Assembly: GCF_030867145.1 (NCBI RefSeq)
Contig: NC_134436.1
Coordinates: forward strand, 6,262,001 to 6,326,000
Source: Opisthocomus hoazin
Lineage: Eukaryota; Chordata; Aves; Opisthocomiformes; Opisthocomidae
DNA: 64,000 nt
Reading direction: 5' to 3'
Every line of letters starts with the position of its first letter. The first letter of the stretch is position 1. Of the stretch, positions 26,732 through 36,267 are shown one piece after another. The notes under the pieces were generated by a model. The model worked only from the letters and a program-made list of their open reading frames with translations, made no database searches and was not told the DNA's origin. The translations under genes and the position numbers were made by a program.

Positions 26732-27077
26732 CTGGAGAGGAGAGAGAAAAAAAAAAAAGAAGCAACAAAAGATCAAACGATGCGGTAAAACGGTTAAAGT
26801 TGATTATTATTAATCTTTTTTTTTTTTCTGCTTTGTTTTTGTTTGCGATTTTTTTTAGAGGGCGCGGAGCGATGCTCTGCTTGTAGAAAGGCTCGCGTCC
26901 CGATTAACCACCTGATTGCAAGCCAAACGCCACCCGAGCCTCCAAAATGAAAGTTTGGGAAAAAAAATAAAAATAAAAACAATTTGTAAAATTTTTAAAA
27001 AATAATTTTAAAAAATATTAAAAAAAAATATGCGATAATCCTTACAGGCAAGTGCAGGCTGAGAGCAGTGAATACAT
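26695..27077 (-). CDS. FGF18: fibroblast growth factor 18, coding exons 1-2 (partial gene)
   Basis: This is the 5' end of the FGF18 coding region. FGF18 is a secreted ligand of the FGF8/17/18 subfamily, known from other vertebrates to act through FGF receptors in skeletal, lung and midbrain development. Exon 1 starts at the ATG at 27077 and encodes MYSLLSACTC plus two bases of a Leu codon, ending at 27046 before gtaagg. Exon 2 (26731-26695) follows a strong polypyrimidine tract and AG, completes that codon and encodes CLHFLLLCFQVQ, ending before gtacgt. The join is in frame and gives a 23-residue, cysteine- and leucine-rich signal peptide. The layout of two tiny first exons (32 and 37 nt) is characteristic of this subfamily. 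The ATG has G at -3. The FGF core (exons 3-5) was not found and presumably lies past the left edge. Position 3' of NPM1 on the same strand supports the assignment. Confidence 0.9.
27046..27077 (-). CDS. FGF18: FGF18 coding exon 1 (32 nt)
   Basis: ATG at 27077-27075; ten codons plus CT; donor CT|GTAAGG at 27045. The transcribed exon must extend to higher coordinates as 5' UTR, but its upstream boundary cannot be read from the sequence. Confidence 0.88.
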
Positions 27078-28100
27078 CGCTGGGCGAGGAGACGGGGGGC
27101 GGTGGGCGGCTTCAGGCTAGCGGCGTGCAGCCCCCCGCCGCCGCCCTGGCATGGGACCGATCCGGCCGGCGAGCTCCGCTCCGCTGCGCGCCCCGCCGCT
27201 CCCCTCCGCGCCGCTCCGCTCCCCTCCGCGCCGCCGGGAAGTTGTGGTACCGCCCGCCTTGCCTCCTCCGAGTGACTCGCTTAGGCATCAGCTCTCCTCT
27301 CCCCCCGTCTCTCCTCCTCCTCTCCCTCTCTCCGCCTTTGGGGGGGATGAAGGTGCTTATTGTCAGTAACTTCCGATCGTCAGCCGGTGCCCCCCCCCCC
27401 CGCCCCGAGGCGGGTGAAGCCTCCCGGCCCCGCCGCCCCGCGCCCCCGGCATGGCGATGCGCGGGGCGCGGAGCGGGAGGCGGGCCCCGCCGCCGGGCTG
27501 GCACCGCCTGCGCGGAGGGGGCACCGCCCGGGAGAGCGCGCTTCAAAAAAAATAAAGGAAAAAAATTAAAAGGGAAGGGGGGGGGGGGGGGGGGGTGAAG
27601 CGAGCGGCTCCCCCCCCCCCCCAGCTCCCCCGGCGGGACGCTCCCACCGCGGGCAGGTCGCGGGGGGGGGGGGGGGGGGGGCCTCCCGGCCCGCTCCGGC
27701 ACGCTTCGCCTGCCCCCCAGCGGCCGCGTGGCGCAACGCAAGGCAAGGAACCCGCGCTCCGAGGGGCTGCGGGACCCCCTTCACCGCACCCGAGAGCTCG
27801 TTCGCGGCGGACAGACGGCCGGGAAGCGCCAGGCACCGCACCTGGGGGACCCCCAAGGGCTCCTCGAACCACAGCACCCGCACCTTGGGACCCCTGAGGG
27901 CTCCTCGAACAACGGCACCGCACCTGGGGGACCCCCAAGGGCTCGTCAAACCACGGCACCTGCACCCGTGGGACCTCCGAGAGCTCCTCGAACCACAGCA
28001 CCCGCACCTTGGGACCCCTGAGGGCTCCTCGAACAACAGCACCACACCTTGGGACCCCCGAGGGCTCCTCGCTCCCAGCCACGAATCCAGCGGCGTCTCC
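27078..28100 (-). promoter_or_regulatory. FGF18: FGF18 5' UTR/promoter CpG island
   Basis: Very GC- and CpG-rich DNA lies immediately upstream of the FGF18 ATG on the minus strand. The GC-rich zone actually begins near 25.4 kb and spans exons 1-2. It contains GC boxes, a C12 run (27390-27401), a G19 run (27577-27595), a C13 run (27610-27622) and a G20 run (27662-27681), and ends in a minisatellite. No clear TATA box is placed relative to a start site, so a dispersed CpG-island promoter is likely; the start site itself cannot be placed. Confidence 0.65.
27833..28077. repeat. ~41-bp GC-rich minisatellite, about 6 copies
   Basis: Six head-to-tail units of about 39-42 bp share a core close to GCACCTTGGGACCCCTGAGG followed by GCTCCTCGAAC. 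Units 2 and 5 are nearly identical and units 1 and 3 resemble each other, suggesting local duplication of multi-unit blocks. The unit length is mostly not a multiple of three and the open frames across it shift, so it is not a protein repeat. It lies about 0.75-1.0 kb upstream of the FGF18 start codon. Confidence 0.85.
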
Positions 28101-28265
28101 AACCCCCGGAGTTTGTTACCACTGACCCCTCAGACACCCCGTCACAGCGGTTCTCAGCCCGTAGGTGCAGGCCCCAGAGGCACAGAAAACACTAAAAAGC
28201 TTGAAAACAGCGACCAAAGCAAGTTCTTATAAAACCTCCAGCACTAATAGATGCATGTGATATAC

Positions 28266-29062
28266 GGAATCATAAAGGTTGGAAAAGACCTCGAAGGTCA
28301 TCAAGCCCATCCATCCTCCCAACACCACCATGCCTGCTGAACCATGTCCCAAAGTGCCACATCTACACGGTTTTTGAACACCTCCAGGGATGGGGACTCA
28401 ACCACCTCCCTAGGCAGCCTGTTCCAATCCCTGACCACTCTTTCAGTAAAAAAATTTTTCCTCATATCCAATCTAAACCTCCCCTGATGCAACTTGAGAC
28501 CATTGCCTCTCATCCTATTGCTGGTTACCTGGGAGAAGAGACCAACACCTGCCGCACTACCACCTCCTTTCAGGTAGCTGTTAGAGAGCAAGGAGGTCCC
28601 CCCTCAGCCTCCTCTTCTCCAGACTGAACAGCCCCAGCTCCCTCAGCCGCTCCTCATCAGACTTGTTCTCCAGACCCCTCACCAGCCTCGTTGCCCTTCT
28701 CTGGACATGTTCCAGCCCCTCAACGTCCTTCTTGTAGTGGGGGGCCCAAAACCGAACACAGCACTCGAGGTGCGGCCTCACCAGCGCTGAGTACAGGAGC
28801 ACGATCCCTGCCCTGCTCCTGCTGGCCACACGGTTCCTGATCCAAGCCAGGATGCCGCTGGCCTTCTTGGCCACCTGGGCACACTGCTGGCTCGCGTTCA
28901 GCCGGCTGTCGACCAACATCCCAAGGTCCTTCTCCACCAGGCAGCTTTCCAGCCACTCCTCCCCAAGCCTATAGCGTTGCGAGGGGCAAGACCCGGCACT
29001 TGGCCTTGTTGAACCTCATATGGTTGGCCTCAGCCCATCAATCCAGCCTGTCGAGTCTAACA
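28266..29062 (-). mobile_element. CR1 LINE, 5'-truncated, 3' end of ORF2
   Basis: On the minus strand this reads as the C-terminal part of a CR1 (chicken repeat 1) reverse-transcriptase ORF. It shows the [18 protein letters not shown] block (28937-28581 frame), then the [20 protein letters not shown] block in another frame (28591-28301). It ends in the typical CR1 3' tail (complement of ATCATAAAGGTTGGAAAAGACC) at about 28266. A frameshift separates the two blocks, so the copy is dead. It sits just upstream of the FGF18 promoter. CR1 elements insert mostly as 5'-truncated copies, consistent with about 0.8 kb here. Confidence 0.93.
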
Positions 29063-32000
29063 GACTTCACAATTGTGGTCTTATAGATCCACAAGTCAAA
29101 AAAAGAACTGCTGTGAATTCCTGATGCTGACATCAGCAGCACCACGCATCCTCATCACAGTGGTCCCACGGCACCTTGCCCCAGCTGAAGGCTGTTTCCA
29201 TGGGTGGCCGAGACCATCAGCTCCGCTTTCCCGAGCCCTGCAAGGTGAGGTCCCTGAGATGCCCACACAGAAACAGTACAAACACAATCTGGGGACTCAG
29301 AGGATGAGAACGTTTAGCTTAGGTGTGAAAATATTCAATATATTCCAAATCATCACCAATGTCTCTTTTCCTCGAAGCAGTCTGGGGGGGGAAGAACCCA
29401 GCCCACACCACCCCGTGCAGTTGGGCGCTGCTCAGTCACCCACAGGAAAGGCACCCCATGGCGTGGGGTCAAGCCCAACGTTTCCACGTGCATCAGCCCA
29501 TCACCCCACTAAGTCCAGTACCTGCTGCCCACGGAGACCCAGCACAACACCCACAGCAGTTCTGCAAAGCCAGAAGACGACAATTCCTCCCTAACAATTG
29601 CAGCCGCTCATCATCATCTGCAAGCATGAGTTTTGATTGCTCCTCCTCAGCTCTCCCAACCACCCAAACTCTGAGCAATCATCAAATGAATCTGCACTGT
29701 CTCAGAAACAGCCCAAGTGCAGGAGTCAGGCCCTGATGGGCAGCTTTGGCTCTCCTTCGGTATTTTTTTTCCCTTTAACTCTTCTTTAGGCACAAATGCA
29801 AGGCTGTGAAATCAATCTGCTGTGAACAACGTACCAAGGGAGAAGATGGCAGAGGCTGGCTGTGGGAAGCCCACATGCCCTCTCCGCCCAGCGAAGCTCC
29901 TGCACAGGCCACGGCGTCTCCCGCAGATGGCCAGCACAATGCAGACCAGACCAAGGATGCCATCCTCAGCCGAAACCAGCTTTCTGCTGCTCCACCAACA
30001 GCCCATATCACCTTTCCCCTCTTCCCAGCCCCAGCGTTATCCCTGAGGGAGCAGGAGCTGGGCTCTGCAAAAAACGGGAACTCGGAATATGGTCTCCAAC
30101 CTTGCCGTGACGGTGCCGCGCTGCCGCGCTGCTACCCTGAGGCACTAGGTTCATCCTGCCAAGCCTCGAAGCTCAGCCTTTCATACACGTGACATTTTGT
30201 CCCCTTCCTCCTTTCACAAGGACAGAAAACACTGAGCAGCCGTAACATGGAAGTCAGGATCTCTCGGTGAGGCTTCCAAATCCAAAGCACCCCACACCCA
30301 ACCTGCCCCCCCCTCCTGCGGGCAGAGCCTTCAACGCACCGCGCGCATCCGCTGCTTTGCGTTACCAACACCCGGGCTGCCCGCCGGGGCCTCGGGCTCT
30401 GCAAGTGGGACGATGTTGCACACCCGTACATCCCAGTGGTGCAGACGGCATCTAAAGGGAAGCTCACGTTTTCCCACTTTGTGCCTTCCTAAGGCCAGTC
30501 TGATGTACAAACGCCATTCGCAGTGTGCTGGGGAAGGGGTGAAGTCCCTACAGCGGCCGCAAGCACCCGTCCCACCATTTTGGCTCCTTAGGCAGCGACC
30601 GATGGCTTTGCCCAACACCCGAGCTGGCCCAGGGCTGCTGCGCGTGGATGGAAGCAGCACAGCTAGAAAAATAGTTTGTGAAGCTGCCACTAACACTTAC
30701 CATGTAAATTCCCCAGCCACAGCAGAGGGGAGAGCTACGCACAGAAAAACTCGTCGCAGGCGGGGCCGGCCCGGGCCGTGCCGACACGCCGTGTACCGGC
30801 AGCACGGCTGCCTCCATCACCACATCCCAACCGGGGCTTCGGCTGCCAGCAGGCACCTGGACACCTCAGACAGTGAGAGCTGCCAGGGCAGCGCCTGGGG
30901 GGCCGTTTTAAAGAGGGCACATTGGAGTTTTCTCAATTATGAAAACATTCCATTTGCAATCACACACGAGTTCTTTATTTGAACTAGATCCATGTTTTGC
31001 GCCTCAGTACAAAGCCGTAGTCTGACAAAGCCCTTGAACCTTTAAAATCCCAATAGTTGCCTGGAGAACACCAATATTAAGTGAGTCTCAGGCTACCAGC
31101 CTTCAAGAACACAGCCGAGCACAGAAAATAGATGAGGCAACTTACATGTATCTGTGGAAAATAGAAATATCACATCTTGTTATGAATACGTGTGTATATA
31201 AATATACTATTAAGAGCTCTGCACCGATTCCTATTGCTTCACTGCTGAAAGCTGCTATTTGACCTGATCCCCAGCACAACCAGCTTAGCGACTGCTCTTC
31301 AGCAGCCAAAATCAAAGCCAGGGCAGCACGACCTTCTGCTTGCAGGGCTGTGAAGGTGCCCCCGGTGAAACGAGTTCCCCTGGCCCTGCTCCAGCGAGCC
31401 GTGTCACCCGACAAGCGGACACTTCACGGAGCATCAAGCCCATTCAGGGGGCCAAGGACTTTGCAGCGTGGTCGAGTGGGAAGCCTTCCCACCCCCTGGA
31501 CGCCCCTCTGGAATGTGAATGAGAAGCCAGCAGCAAAGGCCGGCTGAGGATCCAGCCCTGCTGCACCTGGCACACCAGGGCCCTTTCTCCTTTACATCTG
31601 AGGATTAAAGGAAAAACATTTGAAAGCTGACATTTGACAACGACCAAGTTCAGCTCCGCATCTCAGCCCTGCCACTGGCGAGTGGACCCTTGCACCATTT
31701 TCTGCCATAATCTTCTGCATCTCTGGCCTCAGGTCGTTTCAGTCAGCAGCTCTTACTGAAAAAATCAGCTTAAGGAGGATTTCTACATTTTAAACCCCCA
31801 GTAAAAAGACAGACAACTTTCAGAAGGGTGGAGGTGCACATTCTGCCTCTACCCAACTTGCACACAAAAAGGCAACCTCACCCCAAGGTAAGAAGGAATT
31901 TTAGAAACACTGCTGCCACGTACCCTGGACAGGCAGGGAGGGGATGCTTTGCAGTTACTGCCGTCTGACAGAACCAACCCAGAACCAACACGCAGGAGGA

Positions 32001-32151
32001 CAGGACTGAAGCCTCAGCACCATGAGAAGCAGCCACAGCCTTGCAGGAAGAACATGATGAAGAGCGAACAGTCAGGACTCGGATTCAGCCAGCCACAAAG
32101 CACTGGGCTAAAGCCCCTGACTGAAGCACTGGAAGCACAAAGTGCAGAGCC

Positions 32152-32190
32152 ACATATATATATGTGTGTGTGTATATATACATATATATA
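32152..32190. repeat. (TA)n/(TG)n microsatellite
   Basis: Alternating ACATATATATATG, then TGTGTGTG, then TATATACATATATATA: a purine-pyrimidine alternating tract of about 39 bp in intergenic DNA. Confidence 0.9.
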
Positions 32191-34566
32191 AATAACATGC
32201 ACAAACATTCTGCAAGCAATTTGCAAGTCCTCAGTGTGGCAGGAGGCAGCGGGGCCAACAGCCCTGCTGATACTCACATATGGGAGAAGAGAGGGAAAGG
32301 CCATACAAAAGGTAAACATGCAAAGCTGTAATTTCTAAATGAAAACTCATCCCCTGCAAGCAAGCGCCCAGGAAGGGTGCTTCGCGTGGGGCAGGTCCCA
32401 GCAGCCGGGAGCAGCAGGGGTGGACAGCTCTGCTCGCTTTCCATAGCCCTCATCACCCCCTAACCCCGCTAGCGCGCCCTGCGACGCTTCCACCGCGCCG
32501 TGCAGGCAGCAGCAGAAAGCAGCAGCCCCGACTCCCGCACCAGCGCGGTTTGAACACAAGAAGAGCAGGTGACGATTCGGCGTTTCGCAATTCTGCTGCT
32601 CCGGTGCAGCGACGGTTGGTCCCCAGCGCCTCGCTTCACCGCGGGCCCCCAAGCAGCAGCAGCAAGGCTGGGAAGCTGCTGGGTGCTGGTGCTCGGCCCC
32701 CGGAGCCCCCAGATTTCCCCGCATACCAAAAGGCACAGGGAAGGCTCACTTATCAGTTCGCTCAGGATGGAATTTAGGTTTTAGCACACTGAAGTTTCTC
32801 CCTGGACGTAAACAAACCATGTGTGGAGGAACAAAAGCAACCCAAAGCATACCTCGCCAGCTCTCGCGGTGGGGTTTCACCAAGCCCCGAGGCAGATGGA
32901 GAGCCAGGGAGATCAGCACAGACCCAACGCGCGCCTGCGATCGCTCTGCTGGTTGCCTGGACTTTCAAAATGCACGGAGGCACAGGAAACGAACTGAAAC
33001 ACCGAACAAAGGCGTAAATACCGTGAAAGCAGAAATGCTGAACTCCCACTCCAAGCATCTGAAACACTCAGTCAGAACAGGCACAATGGAGCTTTCTTTC
33101 ACTACACTAAAAACAAAGAACCCCAAACGGTGCTTTTGCTGCTGGGTGCCTTCTGCTTACCGAGGTTTTAGCATGCGACTGTTGAGCTGTGCTTTCTAAG
33201 CCCCACAAACAAGATGCCACCCTGGAACGCATGAACTGCACCACGCCACGCCTGCCAGCGGAGATGGCACCAGGAATGAGACACCCCAGTCCTGCAAACA
33301 CAGAAGCATCAATCCCACACGGTGACCCAGGACCTGTGTGGGTCAGGGTCTCAGTCAAGAGACCTGAAGACCGGCACCGTTGAGATGCTGGTGTGGTGTG
33401 ACCCCATCTTTTTAGCACAACGTATTTGCTATTTAATAGCTGCTGGGAAGCCCAGCTGGAAGGAGGTGAAGGTGTCTATCTGGAGCCTGGATGAAGACAA
33501 CACATCCATCATCCAGCATGAAGGAGAGAATAGCTGTGAGGAATGATCTGACACCCCTCAATGATGAGCGGGAGCTCACACAGATCTACCAGCCCAGCTC
33601 CACTGGAGTTTTCCCTGCCATGACCAAAGGATGCCTCTTTTGGCTTTCCATTCTGTAGCATCAATAAGAGAGTCAACAAACTGGGACAGCCTTCTGTGGA
33701 CTGGAAGGGGAGGGAGCTGGCGCAGGGCAGAGAACCGAGTCCTGGGAGGACGGAGGTGGCCAGGAAATCCCAAGAGCCGCCGCCAGCCCAGCGCTGCAGA
33801 CAGGCCATGCCAGCTCCGGAGACCTTCTGCAGCCAACAGCCCTTCCTGGAGAACTTGAGAACAGAAGCAAGAGCAGCGTCTCTAACAGCTCTAGACCATA
33901 GACATGTTTCATGGCCCCACACACAGGGGAACCCAGCGTGCCGCAACCCGTACTCTGATGTGTGGCATTGCTTCTTAAAAAAGACCCAACTAACAAAGCC
34001 TCTTACTCAGCAGCCAGGGTTTCAGAGCTTGCAAAGGTTTTTCTCCACTGAAACACCTCCTGGATTTCAATGGGATTTGGGAACTGAAACCTCAGATCTG
34101 AGATTCCTCTGAAATCTCCAGCACATCCATTAAACAAATCTCAGTGCTTTATCAGTAGAGGAATGAAGAAAACGAAAGCACTGAAAGTCATGGACATCTC
34201 AAGCTAAAGGAGAGACAAATGGACTGGTGCTGTTCCACGGGCAGCCCACCTCTGGTACCCAGGGCTCCTCAGCCAGCGCGTACCCCCACCACATGTCCCC
34301 CAGCCCTGCTCTAGTGTCCTGCCTGTGCTGCAAAGGGAGGATGCCCATGGGCTTTCCTCAGTCCCACCACCCAGGAACATCGTAGCTCCCCTCCAAAAGC
34401 ATGCGCAGCTGCTTGAACGCTTCTGAAGGGAGACAAGAACAGGCAAACCTCCGCAGACAACCCTACGCAAACCAGTGGCAAATCCCACTTTCCAGCCTTT
34501 GCACTGCATTAAATCCTAGGGCTTGGCTTCTTGGATTTATGTTCCTCCACGGTTTCATTTTTCCCT

Positions 34567-34581
34567 AAAAAAAAAAAAAAA
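34567..34581. repeat. poly(A) homopolymer
   Basis: Fifteen adenines on the plus strand in intergenic DNA, with no recognisable retroelement attached. Confidence 0.8.
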
Positions 34582-35565
34582 TCACAAGCTGTTAAGCTTC
34601 AAAACTTAATATTTCCTTAACTTGGAGCTTTTCAGCTCGACAGCTCTTAAACATAAACCTCTTTGATGGAAGCCTCCTGAATTAAGCTGTCTCCAGCAAG
34701 CCACTATCTCACCCGCCGTCTGCGGAGCCTCCTCCTCTCCAGGACAACCAACCCCCGCCCGCACCATCACCACCACCAGCTCCTGCCCACCGCCCCGGCA
34801 CTGTGCTGGGTGCTGTCTCACAGGCACGACCTCACGTGGAGGCTGCGTGACCATGCATGTCCCCAGAGCTGGCACGTGCCACCCCTGGGGCAGCTCAGGG
34901 CTGAGGGACACACAGCTGCAGGCGCTGAACAACTGGTGATGTCCCAGACCTCTGAACGCCCCATGTCAATGCCCTCAGTCATGGCACAACTGAACAAGCA
35001 ACCTGGAGAAACTAAAGGTGTGCCTTGAGATGGACACAGGACAGCTCTTTCTGAAAACAATGCTGAAATAAGTACATTTCTACCGATCCTTCTGAAGAGG
35101 ACCTGTAGGCCACACCTAGCTTCAGAGCAAGAACTCAAAAATATAACAGATGGGTGGGTTGTCTTTGCTGTTTGCACAAAAACACACTCAAACATGGTCT
35201 TCTTCTGGAAAATCCCTGTCACAGGTCAGTAGAGACTTCTCTGGAAGTCCCATTCTCCTGGGGCATACACAAGCATCTCGCAGCCCTACCAGCAGGTGAG
35301 GCGGAATGCTCCACCCACTTGGAGGCACAGCAGTAGGAGACAGCTTTCATCATCAGCACTCTTCACCGTGACTAAATGAAGGCACCAGCTTCTGATGTGG
35401 TCTCAAGGATAGTGTTCCAAACAGCACAGGAGGAACAGACTCATGCAGGAGCACCGCGTTTGCAATGGTGTTCAAGGTTTTTCTAGAGACTGAGACAGCA
35501 AGACTGACCAGAAAAAGACGGTGCTGCTCACAACAGCAACAGGGAGGAAAGACTGGCGGAGGAAC

Positions 35566-35619
35566 TTTTCTGATCCTTTTCTGATCCTCTCTGCCTTTTC
35601 AGGATCAGAAGGCAGAGAG
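35566..35619. repeat. short direct and interleaved inverted repeats
   Basis: A 12-base word TTTTCTGATCCT occurs twice in tandem (35566-35577, 35577-35588). It is followed by CTCTCTGCCTT (35587-35597), AGGATCAGA (35601-35609, complement of the end of the first word) and AAGGCAGAGAG (35609-35619, complement of the second). The order A-B-A'-B' is pseudoknot-like rather than a simple hairpin. Confidence 0.75.
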
Positions 35620-35937
35620 GAGATGCCTGAGGAGCAGTGATGGACCAAGCTAGCAAGAAGGCTGTGGCAAGATGTAGAACTAGCAATGAGTTGGAAGGGA
35701 CTATCCAGAACCATAAAGCTAGAGGGAACATGCAGAAGCATCTCTCCTAGTTTGAGACCCTAAAAAAGAAACCAAGATGCCCCAAACTCCCTGTCCTTCT
35801 GTGGTCTCCAGACATCACCAGGGCTGGGTCCCCTTCATTATGGGGATCCCATGACATGTTATTGCCCTTAGCTACGGAGGGATTACAAATCTATTGCCAC
35901 ATGAAAAATTTGAAGGAAATGCTAAGAAGTCTGGGAC

Positions 35938-35981
35938 CCACAGAGGTCCCTTCCAACCCCTACCATTCTGTGACTCTGTGA
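35938..35981 (+). mobile_element. CR1 LINE 3'-end fragment
   Basis: The plus strand reads GAGGTCCCTTCCAACCCC then TACCATTCTGTGACTCTGTG, the characteristic CR1 3' terminus with its short terminal repeats. Only the tail is recognisable. The next CR1 piece lies downstream rather than upstream of this 3' end, so the two are separate insertions. Confidence 0.8.
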
Positions 35982-36122
35982 AGAGTTAAGGGGTAGGGAA
36001 GCATGCCCTAAAGGCCAGAGGTGCTGTACCTATCAGCTGTAGTTATCCACTGTTCTCCGTGTCCGCACATATGCTCTTACATACAGGGAACAGCTAAAGC
36101 AGTTCCGTAGTGTGGGAAGCAA

Positions 36123-36267
36123 CACTGGGAGACCTCATAGCAGCCTTCCAGTACCTGAAGAGGCCTACAAGAAAGCTGGAGAGCGACTTTTGACAAGGGC
36201 ATGGAGTGACAGGACAAGGGGTAATGGCTTTAAACTGAAAGAGGGGAGATTTAGATTAGATATGTAA
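36123..36267 (+). mobile_element. CR1 LINE internal fragment
   Basis: The plus strand matches the CR1 ORF2 3' region: GAGACCTCATAGCAGCCTTC, CAGTACCTGAAGAGGCCTAC, then GGACAAGGGGTAATGGCTTT and GAGATTTAGATTAGATAT. It has no 3' tail and only a scrap of coding sequence. It is a dead fragment. Confidence 0.85.

Larger units (their letters stand above)
29063..35930. other. intergenic DNA between FGF18 and NPM1 (distal part)
   Basis: I see no supported gene here. Open frames of 60-190 codons on both strands overlap and lack recognisable domains. It contains a TA/TG microsatellite at 32152-32190, a poly(A) run at 34567-34581 and the inverted-repeat cluster at 35566-35619. It lies between the FGF18 5' side and the NPM1 3' end and may hold FGF18 upstream regulatory sequence. 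Confidence 0.6.

Noticed and set aside
27850..28070. tRNA B-box-like GGTTCGAGGAGCC on the minus strand in the minisatellite
   Set aside because: No A box, no cloverleaf, no 3' T-run; part of the repeat unit.
27840..28078. Long repetitive ORFs (both strands) over the minisatellite suggesting a repeat protein
   Set aside because: The unit is about 41 bp, not a multiple of three, so the peptide pattern shifts frame between units. Explained by DNA tandem repeat.
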